Positions 37,504-46,168 of a stretch of 64,000 nt of DNA are shown here, in pieces. The first letter of the stretch is position 1; each line of letters starts with the position of its first letter. The translations under genes were made by a program, and so were the position numbers. The notes under the pieces were generated by a model that was not told the origin of the DNA, ran no database searches, and saw only the letters and a program-made list of their open reading frames with translations. Source of the stretch: Actinomycetaceae bacterium TAE3-ERU4 (lineage in GTDB: Bacteria > Actinomycetota > Actinomycetes > Actinomycetales > Actinomycetaceae); contig JAHUUJ010000001.1 in assembly GCA_019218365.1 (NCBI GenBank), forward strand, positions 62,001 through 126,000. The letters run 5' to 3'.

Positions 37504-38700
37504 CTACCACGGTGCGTCAATAGGCACAGTCAACTCAGGACGAGTCTCCAACTCCTCATAATGCGGAGGAACCAAAGCCGAAGGCATAGAAGCAAAAAAC
37601 CTATCCAAACCCTCCTTAGTAACACCCTCAGTCAACCTACAAGCATCAACCCAATGACGAGGACGCCTAAAGCGCAACCCACACATACGAGGAACTACCA
37701 ACGGAGCATAACACTGAAACCACTCAGCCCCCTCAGCCCCAGAACCACCATAAAAAGAATTACCAATCTCAGCGTTAAAAGTATTGGTGATGTTATAAGC
37801 CAAAACAGGCTCTAAAGACACATGCACATTAGAAATAAACCGACGCCAAACAATCTGCCGATCCGAATCAACCAAAACCACCTCAAACAAACGCTTACCA
37901 AGCTTACGCATCCACACACAAGAAAACGGCCCATACTTACCCACCCGAGAAGACGAAGCCAAATAACGAAGATGCATACTAATCAAAAACCCAGTAAAAA
38001 GCCCAGAACCAGGAGATAAAATACCCACCCAAGGTAGCCCCGTCATTTTTTCTAAATAACCATAACAAACATAAAATCCTAAAGCGGTAATAGGTATATA
38101 GATAATAGCCGCAATTAAAGATCGCTTAATAAAACCCGTTAAAGCAACCGGCACCAAAAACAAAACATACACAACAGGCGTAATCAGCTTCAACCAACCC
38201 TGAGCATAAAACATCGGATAAACAACCGGCCCAAAAAACAAAGCCAAACTAACAATCCACTCAATAATCATAAACCGAGCAAACTCCGGAGTAAGAGTAG
38301 GCCCTTTACAACTGTTATCAGCCCAAGCCCAACTCAACTCAAACCACAAACCACGCACCTTCTCAGCACGCTCCAAAACATCCTCAACCCCAAAAACCCG
38401 CACACACTCAGACAACATCTTAGGGAAATTACCATACACATACACTCCCCTAATACACTCATTAACCTCACGTAAATGCTCCAAGGCCCGAGCAAAATCA
38501 CCCTGCTCTAAAGAAACCAACGCCCCCTCAAGACCAGCACCAACCAAACCATAATCAAATTTATAAGTCACACCCAAATACGGCCGACGCCCTCGATGCT
38601 CCAAACGCTTAAACTCAGCCCAAACCATCTGCACACAAGCCAACTCAACCCCCAAACCCACAGGAGCCTCATCAACCCTCAAAACTTCCAAACCATTCAT
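37504..38700 (-). CDS. Uncharacterised multi-spanning membrane protein, tandem copy B
   Basis: A 398-residue paralogue of copy A with the same plan: soluble N-terminal region, four to five membrane helices about residues 155-265, soluble C-terminal region. The two variable blocks read EVNECIRGVYVYGNF and SLIAAIIYIPITALGFY...MTGLPWVGILSPGSGLF here. It begins 41 bases after the Rhs gene's stop and runs in the same direction, the usual place for an immunity or accessory partner. The ribosome binding site is poor (AAGGTTATTTTAT). Its strand is strikingly G+T-rich, giving long meaningless open frames opposite. Confidence 0.75.
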   Translation of the reverse strand: MNGLEVLRVDEAPVGLGVELACVQMVWAEFKRLEHRGRRPYLGVTYKFDYGLVGAGLEGALVSLEQGDFARALEHLREVNECIRGVYVYGNFPKMLSECVRVFGVEDVLERAEKVRGLWFELSWAWADNSCKGPTLTPEFARFMIIEWIVSLALFFGPVVYPMFYAQGWLKLITPVVYVLFLVPVALTGFIKRSLIAAIIYIPITALGFYVCYGYLEKMTGLPWVGILSPGSGLFTGFLISMHLRYLASSSRVGKYGPFSCVWMRKLGKRLFEVVLVDSDRQIVWRRFISNVHVSLEPVLAYNITNTFNAEIGNSFYGGSGAEGAEWFQCYAPLVVPRMCGLRFRRPRHWVDACRLTEGVTKEGLDRFFASMPSALVPPHYEELETRPELTVPIDAPW

Positions 38701-38741
38701 ATAAAATAACCTTCAGATTTTCTAATCCAATATTCTAAGTT

Positions 38742-41700
38742 TTAGTTATCCGCACCATTTGCAATTGGCTCATGATGGCTATAGGCACCAACATATCTTG
38801 GAGTTTGTGTTTGTATAACTAACCGATGTGAATCATTCCAGTCGATATATTCTGGTTTTACTATTGGTAAAGCTTCGCTCTTAAGCATGTGATACTCCAA
38901 GCTGACAGGTAAAGATTTACGCGCCACATAGTTTTGGGCATTTCTAAACTGAGCCGAGAAATTACCATAGTCTTCACCGAAATGAGCCATTCCTTTAGCG
39001 GCAATAAAGCGACCTCCAACCGATGAGAACCTATTAGCAGGAGATACAGCGCTTTCCCAAAATACCCGGTCTAAGGGACGATGCTCGTAGCCGTTTAAAC
39101 GATTAATCTCCTCTACTCCGACTCCAGCAGCTCCGTCCCACAGTGCACTTTTTGTTTCTTTGCCTAGAAAAGAAATAGCTTTGGACACTTTTGGGGAAAG
39201 AGTTGATGATAATGTATTTTTTACTTTATCAATTGAAGAAGTCACCCCAACATTCCCTATCCAGCCTGTTGCGCGTTCTTTAAGTGCACCAAAAATCTTA
39301 ATTTTGTTTAATGATTTTAAAATAGCTAACGGCACTAAGGCACCGATTACGCTACTTACTGCAAGCTCTCCCCAATTCACATTGCCGTAAACCAATTGTT
39401 CAAACGCAGCATTAGCCCCAGCATTTAAAAATGCCATACCTACCGGAGCAGCAAGCCCGGTGTACAGCATCGCGCCACCGACGGCCATCAATGCACCCGC
39501 ATAAAGGGTATTCCAGCTAAAGAATCTTTCGGCAAGGTTCTTAGTACATGCATTGTTATAGTCTGTTATCGCGCTGAGATCACTGTCGGTAATAGGTTTC
39601 ATCCCCAGGGGATCACTCAGACTTAATGGATTACCCGCAGCGAAATCATACGGATTGGACTCCCAGACACTTCCTACCTGCGCAGTTAAAGGGTCTCGAG
39701 TAAGGAAAGCTGTTCCTAATGAATCGTATAGGCGAGCTCCCATCCATTCAATACCACCGATATTTATATTTCCATTGGCACTAATGCCAATGCCAGCAGG
39801 TAAAATATCAGCAAAGGTTTCTTTGGTATCAAGTACTCCAAATGGATTACTAGGATTAGTGGTAGCCACTTGCCGCCAATATGAGGAAGCATCATTTTGT
39901 TCTTTTCCGCTAAAGAAACCGCCACCTGGCAAAGATAATATTTCTTGGTTCCCTACCGATACAAGATAAGGAACTTCCCTAGCAGTATCCCATTCAAGAG
40001 ACGTACTATTTAGAGAAGCTAGCTCCCCTATAGAATTCACCCACGCCATTACATTCGTGATACTTCCATCAGGCAAAATTGTATTAGCCGCAGACAAGTA
40101 GCTACGGACATCCCATTCAAAATAAACTTTCTTCCCATCGGTTGACTCCTGCGAAATACGTCTACCGCATCGGTCATATTTATAAATAGTTTCTACGGGT
40201 AGCCCATCTGTATTTTCTATTCTGCTTGAAAGTAGCTGACTTGACTTATCGTAAAGATAAGTCATGCACTCACTATTGCAAGTAGCTTCAGCTAAACGTC
40301 CACATTCGTCATACTTCCAAGTACGAGTTTTCCCATCATCAGAGCGCATCGAGACTAACTGACCAGCTTGGTTATACTCGTATTCCACCTTTACCGTGGC
40401 ATTCGTAATAGAGCGGATTCTTCCCCAAATATCATGCTCAATTTGCGAACTAGACTCTAGGGAATCCGAACTCTGATGGAGATGCTTGCTAATAAAACCA
40501 TTGGTGTAATTCCAAATCTGTTTACCAACTACATTAAGACTGCCAACCAGGCGACCAGACGCATCGTAATCAAATTCAGCTTTCCCGCAAGTGGGATGAA
40601 AAATAGCAATCAGGTTTCCGTCTGAGTCGTACTCATACTCAAGCTTATTCCCTAATGAAGTCGTATAAGAAAGACGCTCCCCATCTTTGTTATAAGTCCA
40701 CGATGAAGTAGAAGGGTGCCCATTCGCATTAATACTGGTTTTAGATATAAGACGCCCCATACGATCATAAACTAGGGTATGACGAAGCGGATTAGCTGAA
40801 AACGGATTCGTATTATCAATATAGGTTACGCTGCGTTCAGCAGTATTTCGTTCAATCCTATTTAAAAGCCGTCCGTCGGCTAACACGCTCCTCAGTTCGC
40901 CACATTCATCATATTCAAACGAAAGAGTATGCCCCTCCGAATCAGTCTGAGTAAGTTGCCTACCTGCAGCATCATAGGTAGCGACTGTTTTACGCCCCAG
41001 TTCATCAGTAACAGAAGTTACCTGCCCAAGTAAATTATAGGTGCGTGAAGTAACTCCCCCTACGGGATTAATACACTCAATAACACGTCCGTTATCATCA
41101 TAGCGATACTGTGTAATACCACCTAAGCCATTAATAGACTTAACCAGTTGGCCGGCTTTATCGTAAACAAATTTTCTGGTGCCACTCGCTAATGAACGAG
41201 AAAAAATAACTCGGCCGCAATAATCATATTTCCAAACGCTTTTTCCCCTACCCGGAACTACAGCACACAACAAACGGGAACAGGCATCATATTCAAAAGT
41301 ACTCTTTTCACCAGAGGGATTTTCGCGAGCAACTAAACGACCATCAGCATCGTAAGTAAACCTATCTATTCCACCTCCAGGTCCAGTTATCGTCTCAATT
41401 CGTCCACATGAATCATAGGTATATACAGTTTCGCGACCCTCAGGAGTAATAAGTTTTATTACTTGACCTGCCGCATCATATTGAAGCGAAGTTAATCCCC
41501 CGTCTGCATCCAAGAATTCAACGGGATTACCAGCAGAATCATAAACTACAATTTCACTACTGCCAGATGGATCAACCATCTTTTTGGGACGGCCATAAGA
41601 ATCAAATTCAATAATTCCTTCTAAAGAACCATCAGTCCCATGAATATTCACCTTACCTGAAACAACGCTACCCGTAATCAAAGATCCTATTCCTGTAGGA

Positions 41701-44324
41701 TCAACAGAACGTGTTATTTCTCCATTACGATTCCACTCATAGCACCACTTATTACCTGCCGGATCTACTATGGATCGCAATCGCGAAAGAGCATCATGCA
41801 CAAATCTGTATTCATTACCATTTGGAAAACGCAATAAATCTAGGTTGCCTAAATCATCAAATTCACGCTGTGTTCGACGCCCTAAGGGATCGATTAGCTC
41901 ATTTATTCTTCCATGCGAACCGTAGTTTACAAGGCTACTAGCTCCAAGCGGATCTGTTACTTTAACAAGACGACCAAAATCATCATATTCGCAAGACCAT
42001 TTTGCCCCATCGGGCTCAATTCTAGAAATGAGTAATCCTCGCTCATCATAGGAAAGCGAAATGGTATTACCCAAGGGCGAAATCGACTTAATTATCCGCC
42101 CCGACGTATCACGCACTAAATTCGTTGCTTCACCTTTAGCATTAATTGTTGAAACCAACTCACCATACTTATCGTAAGTAAAACGCATACGTACACCAGT
42201 TGGCCCAGTCAAAGAACGTAGTAAGCCATCTTTCCACTCAAGACGGGTAACACCACCTAACGAATCAATTATTCTATGAGGGTTACGAGAGAGCGCATCA
42301 GCATATTCGTAAGTTACGGTAGAGCCATTTTCGCCTACTACCTGCAACAAACGATCAGCAGTATCCCAAAGATATGTAGCTTCTGCCTTCGTAGGATATA
42401 CAGTACGTGTCACATGACCACGTTTGTCATAGAAATGCACCGTCACGTTACCTTCGCGGTCACGTGTTTGTACTAAGTTACCGTGTCGATCATAAGACAT
42501 AGATTGGCGCTGATCATCGCTATCAAGCACGCCAACAGTACGTCCCTTAGAATCAGAAATCCAAGTATTTGACCTGCTCCCATCACAGTCAGAAACTACC
42601 GTCAGATTACCTGGTAAATACACGTATTTACTCTTACGCCCGAACTCAGAAACCTGAGTGATTACACGCCCAAATTCATCATAGGTATTTTCACACTCTA
42701 CTACCCCTGAAGTACCTATAACCCGATGAATTAAACCTAAGTTATTCCACTCATATCGGCGTGTACCCAATGCGCTAACCGCACTTATCAAGCGCCCTAA
42801 CTCGTCATACAGATACTCAACGCATCTACCGTCGCTAGAATGAGCAACCACTACTCTAGAACCTACGTACGATAAATCAATACGTCGCCCTCGTTCATGC
42901 ACAAGAGCAGAAATCCTATCTTCGCTCTCCCTTTCAACTCTCAACGCGGAAGAGTTAAATACAAGCCCAAGCCAACGACCTCGTAAATCAAATACCCAAC
43001 GCGACCCAGAGTTATCAGAGATAACCCAAACTCTATTACCCTGCGCTTGAAATTTTGAAGTAATAAACGGAAAAGTATCTGACGATTTATTTTCTATCCA
43101 ATAGTTCTCACCTGATGAACGAACCGATTCTTCAGATACTAAAGGTGGGAAATAGACATGCCGCCCATCTTCTTTAACCCAGACGCAACTATGCTCATCA
43201 TCGATATCGAAAATAATTTCCTGATCAAGAACACTTGACCACCCGAGTCCAAATACCCCAATTTTAGGTGCACCGTGACTGGTAGAAAGTTGTTGCAAGC
43301 TAACTATTGAATTATAAATACGCGAAAGTTCCAACCCTGAACTAGCAACGGAAAAATCTAAATCAATTTCAGGCTCTACAAAATTTCCAGTTGCGCTATT
43401 GATAGGATCATCCACGTAACCGGTAGTAGGATTCATCCCTGCCAATTGCAATGGAGGTACCTTAAGCAGCTTCCTGTTAGGATTAACATGTTCAGATTCT
43501 AAAAAATGAAAAAGTGTTTCATCACTTATGCTCACTATAGAACCAACCGCTCCAGCTTTTTTAAAAGCTGAAGAAATAATAGAAACCCAATGGGCATCCT
43601 GTTCAAAAAGCCCAGCATATTCTTTACAAACAGAAGTTAACTTATCTAGCCCAATAATCGCCGAGCTACCGACCTTCCAAGTCCAGCCTTGGTTAAAGGA
43701 AATACAAGCCTCTGTAAATTTACCTATGGGACTATCCAAGTTCTCTTTAGCTTTTCTAGCTTGAAGGACAAACTGATCTAGTTTTTCTGGAGAAGCAGAA
43801 GTCATACCAGCATGACTTGTATTTGTAGTGTTTGAACCTGGAAATGGTAACTCATGTGATGCAGTAGAACTTGCTGGCACAGGAATACTTGGAGGATTCG
43901 CGGCTGTCGTATCGTAATCGATTACAGGCTTAGAGTGTCCTAAGTCATAAATCCAATTCCAGCACCACGCATTATCCCGGTCTTTTTTCCATTGATCGTA
44001 TTTTCTTTGCCATTCTCTAGCTTTCTCAATACGTCGCTGTTCTTCTTGTGCCGCTTTACGTGCGTTCACCACACCAGATCGCAAAGCTTTAATTGCATCT
44101 ACCAATTTCACTTTATCTGCAAGCTGCATAGCAGAATTATTTGCAAAAATTTCCGAAAAACGTCCTTTAAAGTCTTCTTTTGCAACTTTAACGCCTTTTT
44201 CGTAAATAGATTGCCCTTCTTCCAGAGCGCTAATTAAAAAATCACATGCTCCTAACAGAGCATGAGAAACTTTGTCTTGGTTTTTTCCCCAAACATCACT
44301 GGCAGCAGCTTTTAAAGTAGACAT
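38742..44324 (-). CDS. Rhs/YD-repeat protein with unknown C-terminal tail
   Basis: An 1860-residue protein. Residues about 1-130 are helical and charged with no signal peptide, a layout seen in type VII-type substrates. A DUF6531-like start of the Rhs core follows (VDDPINSATGNFVEPEIDL about residue 306), then about 35 YD repeats (YDELGRLISA, YDADGRLVAR, YDECGRLAEA), and the core closes with GARLYDSLGTAFLTRDPL and NPLSLSDPLGMKP about residue 1570. The last 285 residues have three hydrophobic stretches, then a polar region (HRPLDRVFWESAV, SLEYHMLKSEAL) that matches no toxin domain I know. Rhs shells enclose such C-terminal toxins; function of this one is not established. Confidence 0.88.
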   Translation of the reverse strand: MSTLKAAASDVWGKNQDKVSHALLGACDFLISALEEGQSIYEKGVKVAKEDFKGRFSEIFANNSAMQLADKVKLVDAIKALRSGVVNARKAAQEEQRRIEKAREWQRKYDQWKKDRDNAWCWNWIYDLGHSKPVIDYDTTAANPPSIPVPASSTASHELPFPGSNTTNTSHAGMTSASPEKLDQFVLQARKAKENLDSPIGKFTEACISFNQGWTWKVGSSAIIGLDKLTSVCKEYAGLFEQDAHWVSIISSAFKKAGAVGSIVSISDETLFHFLESEHVNPNRKLLKVPPLQLAGMNPTTGYVDDPINSATGNFVEPEIDLDFSVASSGLELSRIYNSIVSLQQLSTSHGAPKIGVFGLGWSSVLDQEIIFDIDDEHSCVWVKEDGRHVYFPPLVSEESVRSSGENYWIENKSSDTFPFITSKFQAQGNRVWVISDNSGSRWVFDLRGRWLGLVFNSSALRVERESEDRISALVHERGRRIDLSYVGSRVVVAHSSDGRCVEYLYDELGRLISAVSALGTRRYEWNNLGLIHRVIGTSGVVECENTYDEFGRVITQVSEFGRKSKYVYLPGNLTVVSDCDGSRSNTWISDSKGRTVGVLDSDDQRQSMSYDRHGNLVQTRDREGNVTVHFYDKRGHVTRTVYPTKAEATYLWDTADRLLQVVGENGSTVTYEYADALSRNPHRIIDSLGGVTRLEWKDGLLRSLTGPTGVRMRFTYDKYGELVSTINAKGEATNLVRDTSGRIIKSISPLGNTISLSYDERGLLISRIEPDGAKWSCEYDDFGRLVKVTDPLGASSLVNYGSHGRINELIDPLGRRTQREFDDLGNLDLLRFPNGNEYRFVHDALSRLRSIVDPAGNKWCYEWNRNGEITRSVDPTGIGSLITGSVVSGKVNIHGTDGSLEGIIEFDSYGRPKKMVDPSGSSEIVVYDSAGNPVEFLDADGGLTSLQYDAAGQVIKLITPEGRETVYTYDSCGRIETITGPGGGIDRFTYDADGRLVARENPSGEKSTFEYDACSRLLCAVVPGRGKSVWKYDYCGRVIFSRSLASGTRKFVYDKAGQLVKSINGLGGITQYRYDDNGRVIECINPVGGVTSRTYNLLGQVTSVTDELGRKTVATYDAAGRQLTQTDSEGHTLSFEYDECGELRSVLADGRLLNRIERNTAERSVTYIDNTNPFSANPLRHTLVYDRMGRLISKTSINANGHPSTSSWTYNKDGERLSYTTSLGNKLEYEYDSDGNLIAIFHPTCGKAEFDYDASGRLVGSLNVVGKQIWNYTNGFISKHLHQSSDSLESSSQIEHDIWGRIRSITNATVKVEYEYNQAGQLVSMRSDDGKTRTWKYDECGRLAEATCNSECMTYLYDKSSQLLSSRIENTDGLPVETIYKYDRCGRRISQESTDGKKVYFEWDVRSYLSAANTILPDGSITNVMAWVNSIGELASLNSTSLEWDTAREVPYLVSVGNQEILSLPGGGFFSGKEQNDASSYWRQVATTNPSNPFGVLDTKETFADILPAGIGISANGNINIGGIEWMGARLYDSLGTAFLTRDPLTAQVGSVWESNPYDFAAGNPLSLSDPLGMKPITDSDLSAITDYNNACTKNLAERFFSWNTLYAGALMAVGGAMLYTGLAAPVGMAFLNAGANAAFEQLVYGNVNWGELAVSSVIGALVPLAILKSLNKIKIFGALKERATGWIGNVGVTSSIDKVKNTLSSTLSPKVSKAISFLGKETKSALWDGAAGVGVEEINRLNGYEHRPLDRVFWESAVSPANRFSSVGGRFIAAKGMAHFGEDYGNFSAQFRNAQNYVARKSLPVSLEYHMLKSEALPIVKPEYIDWNDSHRLVIQTQTPRYVGAYSHHEPIANGADN
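38745..39599 (-). other. Variable C-terminal region of the Rhs protein (candidate toxin)
   Basis: Residues 1576-1860, from just after DPLGM to the stop. The first 100 residues are hydrophobic and Gly/Ala-rich (YAGALMAVGGAMLYTGLAAP, WGELAVSSVIGALVPLAIL), then comes an amphipathic stretch and a His/Tyr-rich end (AYSHHEPIANGADN). No HxxN, HNH, ADP-ribosyl or nuclease motif stands out. The hydrophobic part suits membrane insertion or translocation. Confidence 0.5.
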
Positions 44325-44359
44325 TTCATACCTTCATATAAAAACATAAAACTTAACGT

Positions 44360-44995
44360 TTATTTATTTCCGGGAAACATAAGAGCATTTAGATGAGCAA
44401 GCGCGGCAGGATTAGAATCAAAGAAGTTCTTATGATCTCGATACAACAATTGACCAAGCATATTGCGGCATTTTTGGGCTTCGTTTTCCCAACCCGCATC
44501 ATAGATATCTATTTCACCAATTTTGAAGCGTCGAATTTGCAACTGCTCTAGAATCTGCAAATGCACCAAAGCATAATCGAAACGGTTGTAGTCAATAAGC
44601 AAAGAATTAGAGTCCGTATATATTTTATATCCTTGCAAGTGCACCACAAACTGCTTAATTTGCTTAAATTCGATACTTTTATAAAACCATTTACCAACTT
44701 TCGACCAGACTTTATCCCGGTTAACTCCAAAACGCCGATAAATCTGATAGGGAATAATAAACAGCACAAAGAGCATCGCTACTACAGCAACGATTTCCCC
44801 TGTTTTATCTCCTCTGCCGTTCAGAAACTTGGCGAAAGCGGCACAACCCGCCAAAGCAGCAATTGGAATCAAAAGAAAACCAAAAATAACAAAAATTTTA
44901 GGTTGTGAAAATTCCCTTTCTTCCCAGGGATTTTTACTCATTTTTCGTAAACGATATTGCAACAGGGGCGTATATGTATGAAATGAACTATTCAT
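44360..44995 (-). CDS. Small membrane protein upstream of rhs
   Basis: About 211 residues, unrecognised. Two membrane helices (FVIFGFLLIPIAALAGCAAFAKF and AVVAMLFVLFIIPYQIYRRF) are followed by a soluble domain of about 125 residues ending LNALMFPGNK. It starts at the ATG at 44995, with GGGAG ten bases before it; the in-frame ATG at 45019 is an alternative. It lies 35 bases upstream of the Rhs gene in the same direction, so it probably shares its message. It may be a chaperone, adaptor or immunity protein. Tyr- and Lys-rich composition differs from copies A and B. Confidence 0.65.
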   Translation of the reverse strand: MNSSFHTYTPLLQYRLRKMSKNPWEEREFSQPKIFVIFGFLLIPIAALAGCAAFAKFLNGRGDKTGEIVAVVAMLFVLFIIPYQIYRRFGVNRDKVWSKVGKWFYKSIEFKQIKQFVVHLQGYKIYTDSNSLLIDYNRFDYALVHLQILEQLQIRRFKIGEIDIYDAGWENEAQKCRNMLGQLLYRDHKNFFDSNPAALAHLNALMFPGNK

Positions 44996-45101
44996 ATAAT
45001 CAAAGCTCCCAACATGCACCTATTGCCAAAATTTACAACTATAAAAATGTATATTACATATAAAGGAAATTATAAGGAATAAAAAGCATCCCTACATGCC
45101 A

Positions 45102-45149
45102 AATTCCAAGTGGGTAAATACTTTTAACATTATTTCCCCACTTGGAATT
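45102..45149. terminator. Hairpin between rhs operon and the 64-aa gene
   Basis: AATTCCAAGTGGGTAAAT (45102-45119) pairs with ATTTCCCCACTTGGAATT (45132-45149), 18 positions with one mismatch and a 12-base loop. No run of T follows on either strand, so it may be a processing or insulating hairpin. Confidence 0.5.
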
Positions 45150-45200
45150 CAACCCTAAATATTCAGGAATTCAGAATTACATGCGGCTAGTTCCCCACCA

Positions 45201-45395
45201 TTATTTAATAAGCTTTTGTGAACTCCGTTCCTTTTGTAATTTATAGTTTTTCCAGATAAACAACGAACCAATTCCCCAACTAGTTAGCCCCACAGTTAAA
45301 AGAATTTTATGCTTAGGATTAATTCTAAGCACAGAAGAAAGCAAGTTAAGCTGAAGAGCTACAAGTAGGTAAAACGATCGTTTTTCCTCGTTCAT
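45201..45395 (-). CDS. Small membrane protein, 64 aa
   Basis: A 64-residue protein with one or two hydrophobic stretches (FYLLVALQLNLLSSVL, ILLTVGLTSWGIGSLFIW) and a basic tail. It has AAAGGAAA seven or so bases before the ATG, the same quality of ribosome binding site as neighbouring real genes. Unrecognised; it precedes the Rhs group in the same orientation. Confidence 0.5.
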   Translation of the reverse strand: MNEEKRSFYLLVALQLNLLSSVLRINPKHKILLTVGLTSWGIGSLFIWKNYKLQKERSSQKLIK

Positions 45396-46168
45396 TATTT
45401 TCCTTTACGTTAATACACTTGGAAAGAAAAATATTTTTTCATTTTCCATCCAAAGTGCCATCTTTCAATTACGAGGAACACTTTATTGTCTGGGTATGAC
45501 AGATAGGGACAACCTACTGCAACAACAATTTATACTATTCAGTTTTTGAAAATATCTTTTTCACTCCAAAGGATATGTAAGGGTGTTCTATATACACATG
45601 TTCTAACAGGTATTTAGTTTTGCGGGTATTGTCGGGGGCTGGCCTCCACGTTAACTATTCCCACACCTCCTATTAGTAACGCCCATGTAACTTCTTCGTC
45701 TTTGGTTAGGCATAGTGTGTTGTCCGTGAATAATGTTGGTGGTGTGGTTGGTGTTTTGGGTTCGTTTAGTTCTACTTCGTCTGGGAAAGATTTAGACCAA
45801 CCTCTGTTGGTTGTGCATAGCCAAGCTGAAGATGAAAATGGTGCTTCAAAGTTACTAATCGCTCTTAGGGCAAGCAAACTGTTAAACACAATTAAGACGT
45901 TAAATGGTTTGAATACATACTGCTCTAGAGAATATCGGAAAAATAAAATATAAATTACGAAAATATGACTCTGATTTTTATTCAGAATTTGTAAAATAGT
46001 TACTTTTTTATCGCTGCTTTATGGCTGCCGGTTTTAAAAAATTATTTTTTATAAACACATTATTCACAGGCTTACTTCTTACACTCACACCTACTTACTT
46101 TCGCTATCACTTAGCTTATTAAGGACATCTAAGACTTTCTCTACACTGCATTAGTTTTACAGAATTCA
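45396..46168. other. Eroded, largely non-coding stretch
   Basis: No convincing gene in 773 bases. At 45614-45889 (-) a 91-residue frame reads DEVELNEPKTPTTPPTLFTD and TWALLIGGVGIVNVEASP, more protein-like than chance, but it has no ribosome binding site and the opposite strand is also open (45702-45953, +). I take it as a possible gene remnant. Around 45488-45516 the bases TGTCTGGGTATGACAGATAG resemble an insertion-sequence end, without a partner. The rest is A+T-rich. Confidence 0.4.

Larger units (their letters stand above)
36297..38700 (-). repeat. Tandem duplication, unit about 1.2 kb
   Basis: Copy A (36297-37496) and copy B (37504-38700) are direct repeats with near-identical DNA over most of their length. 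Both end in CACCGTGGTAGAAACAAAAT, which marks the duplication junction: at 37496-37516 between copies and at 36290-36309 after copy A. Differences cluster in two blocks, as described for the genes. Confidence 0.93.

Noticed and set aside
36270-38019. Long open frames on the plus strand opposite membrane proteins A and B, rich in Thr/Pro/Asn
   Set aside because: They arise because the minus-strand genes are G+T-rich, so the complement lacks stop codons. No ribosome binding sites, and the same frame repeats in both copies.
45702-45953. Plus-strand open frame of 83 residues in the eroded stretch
   Set aside because: It starts without a ribosome binding site, and the opposite strand is open over the same bases; neither looks like an intact gene.
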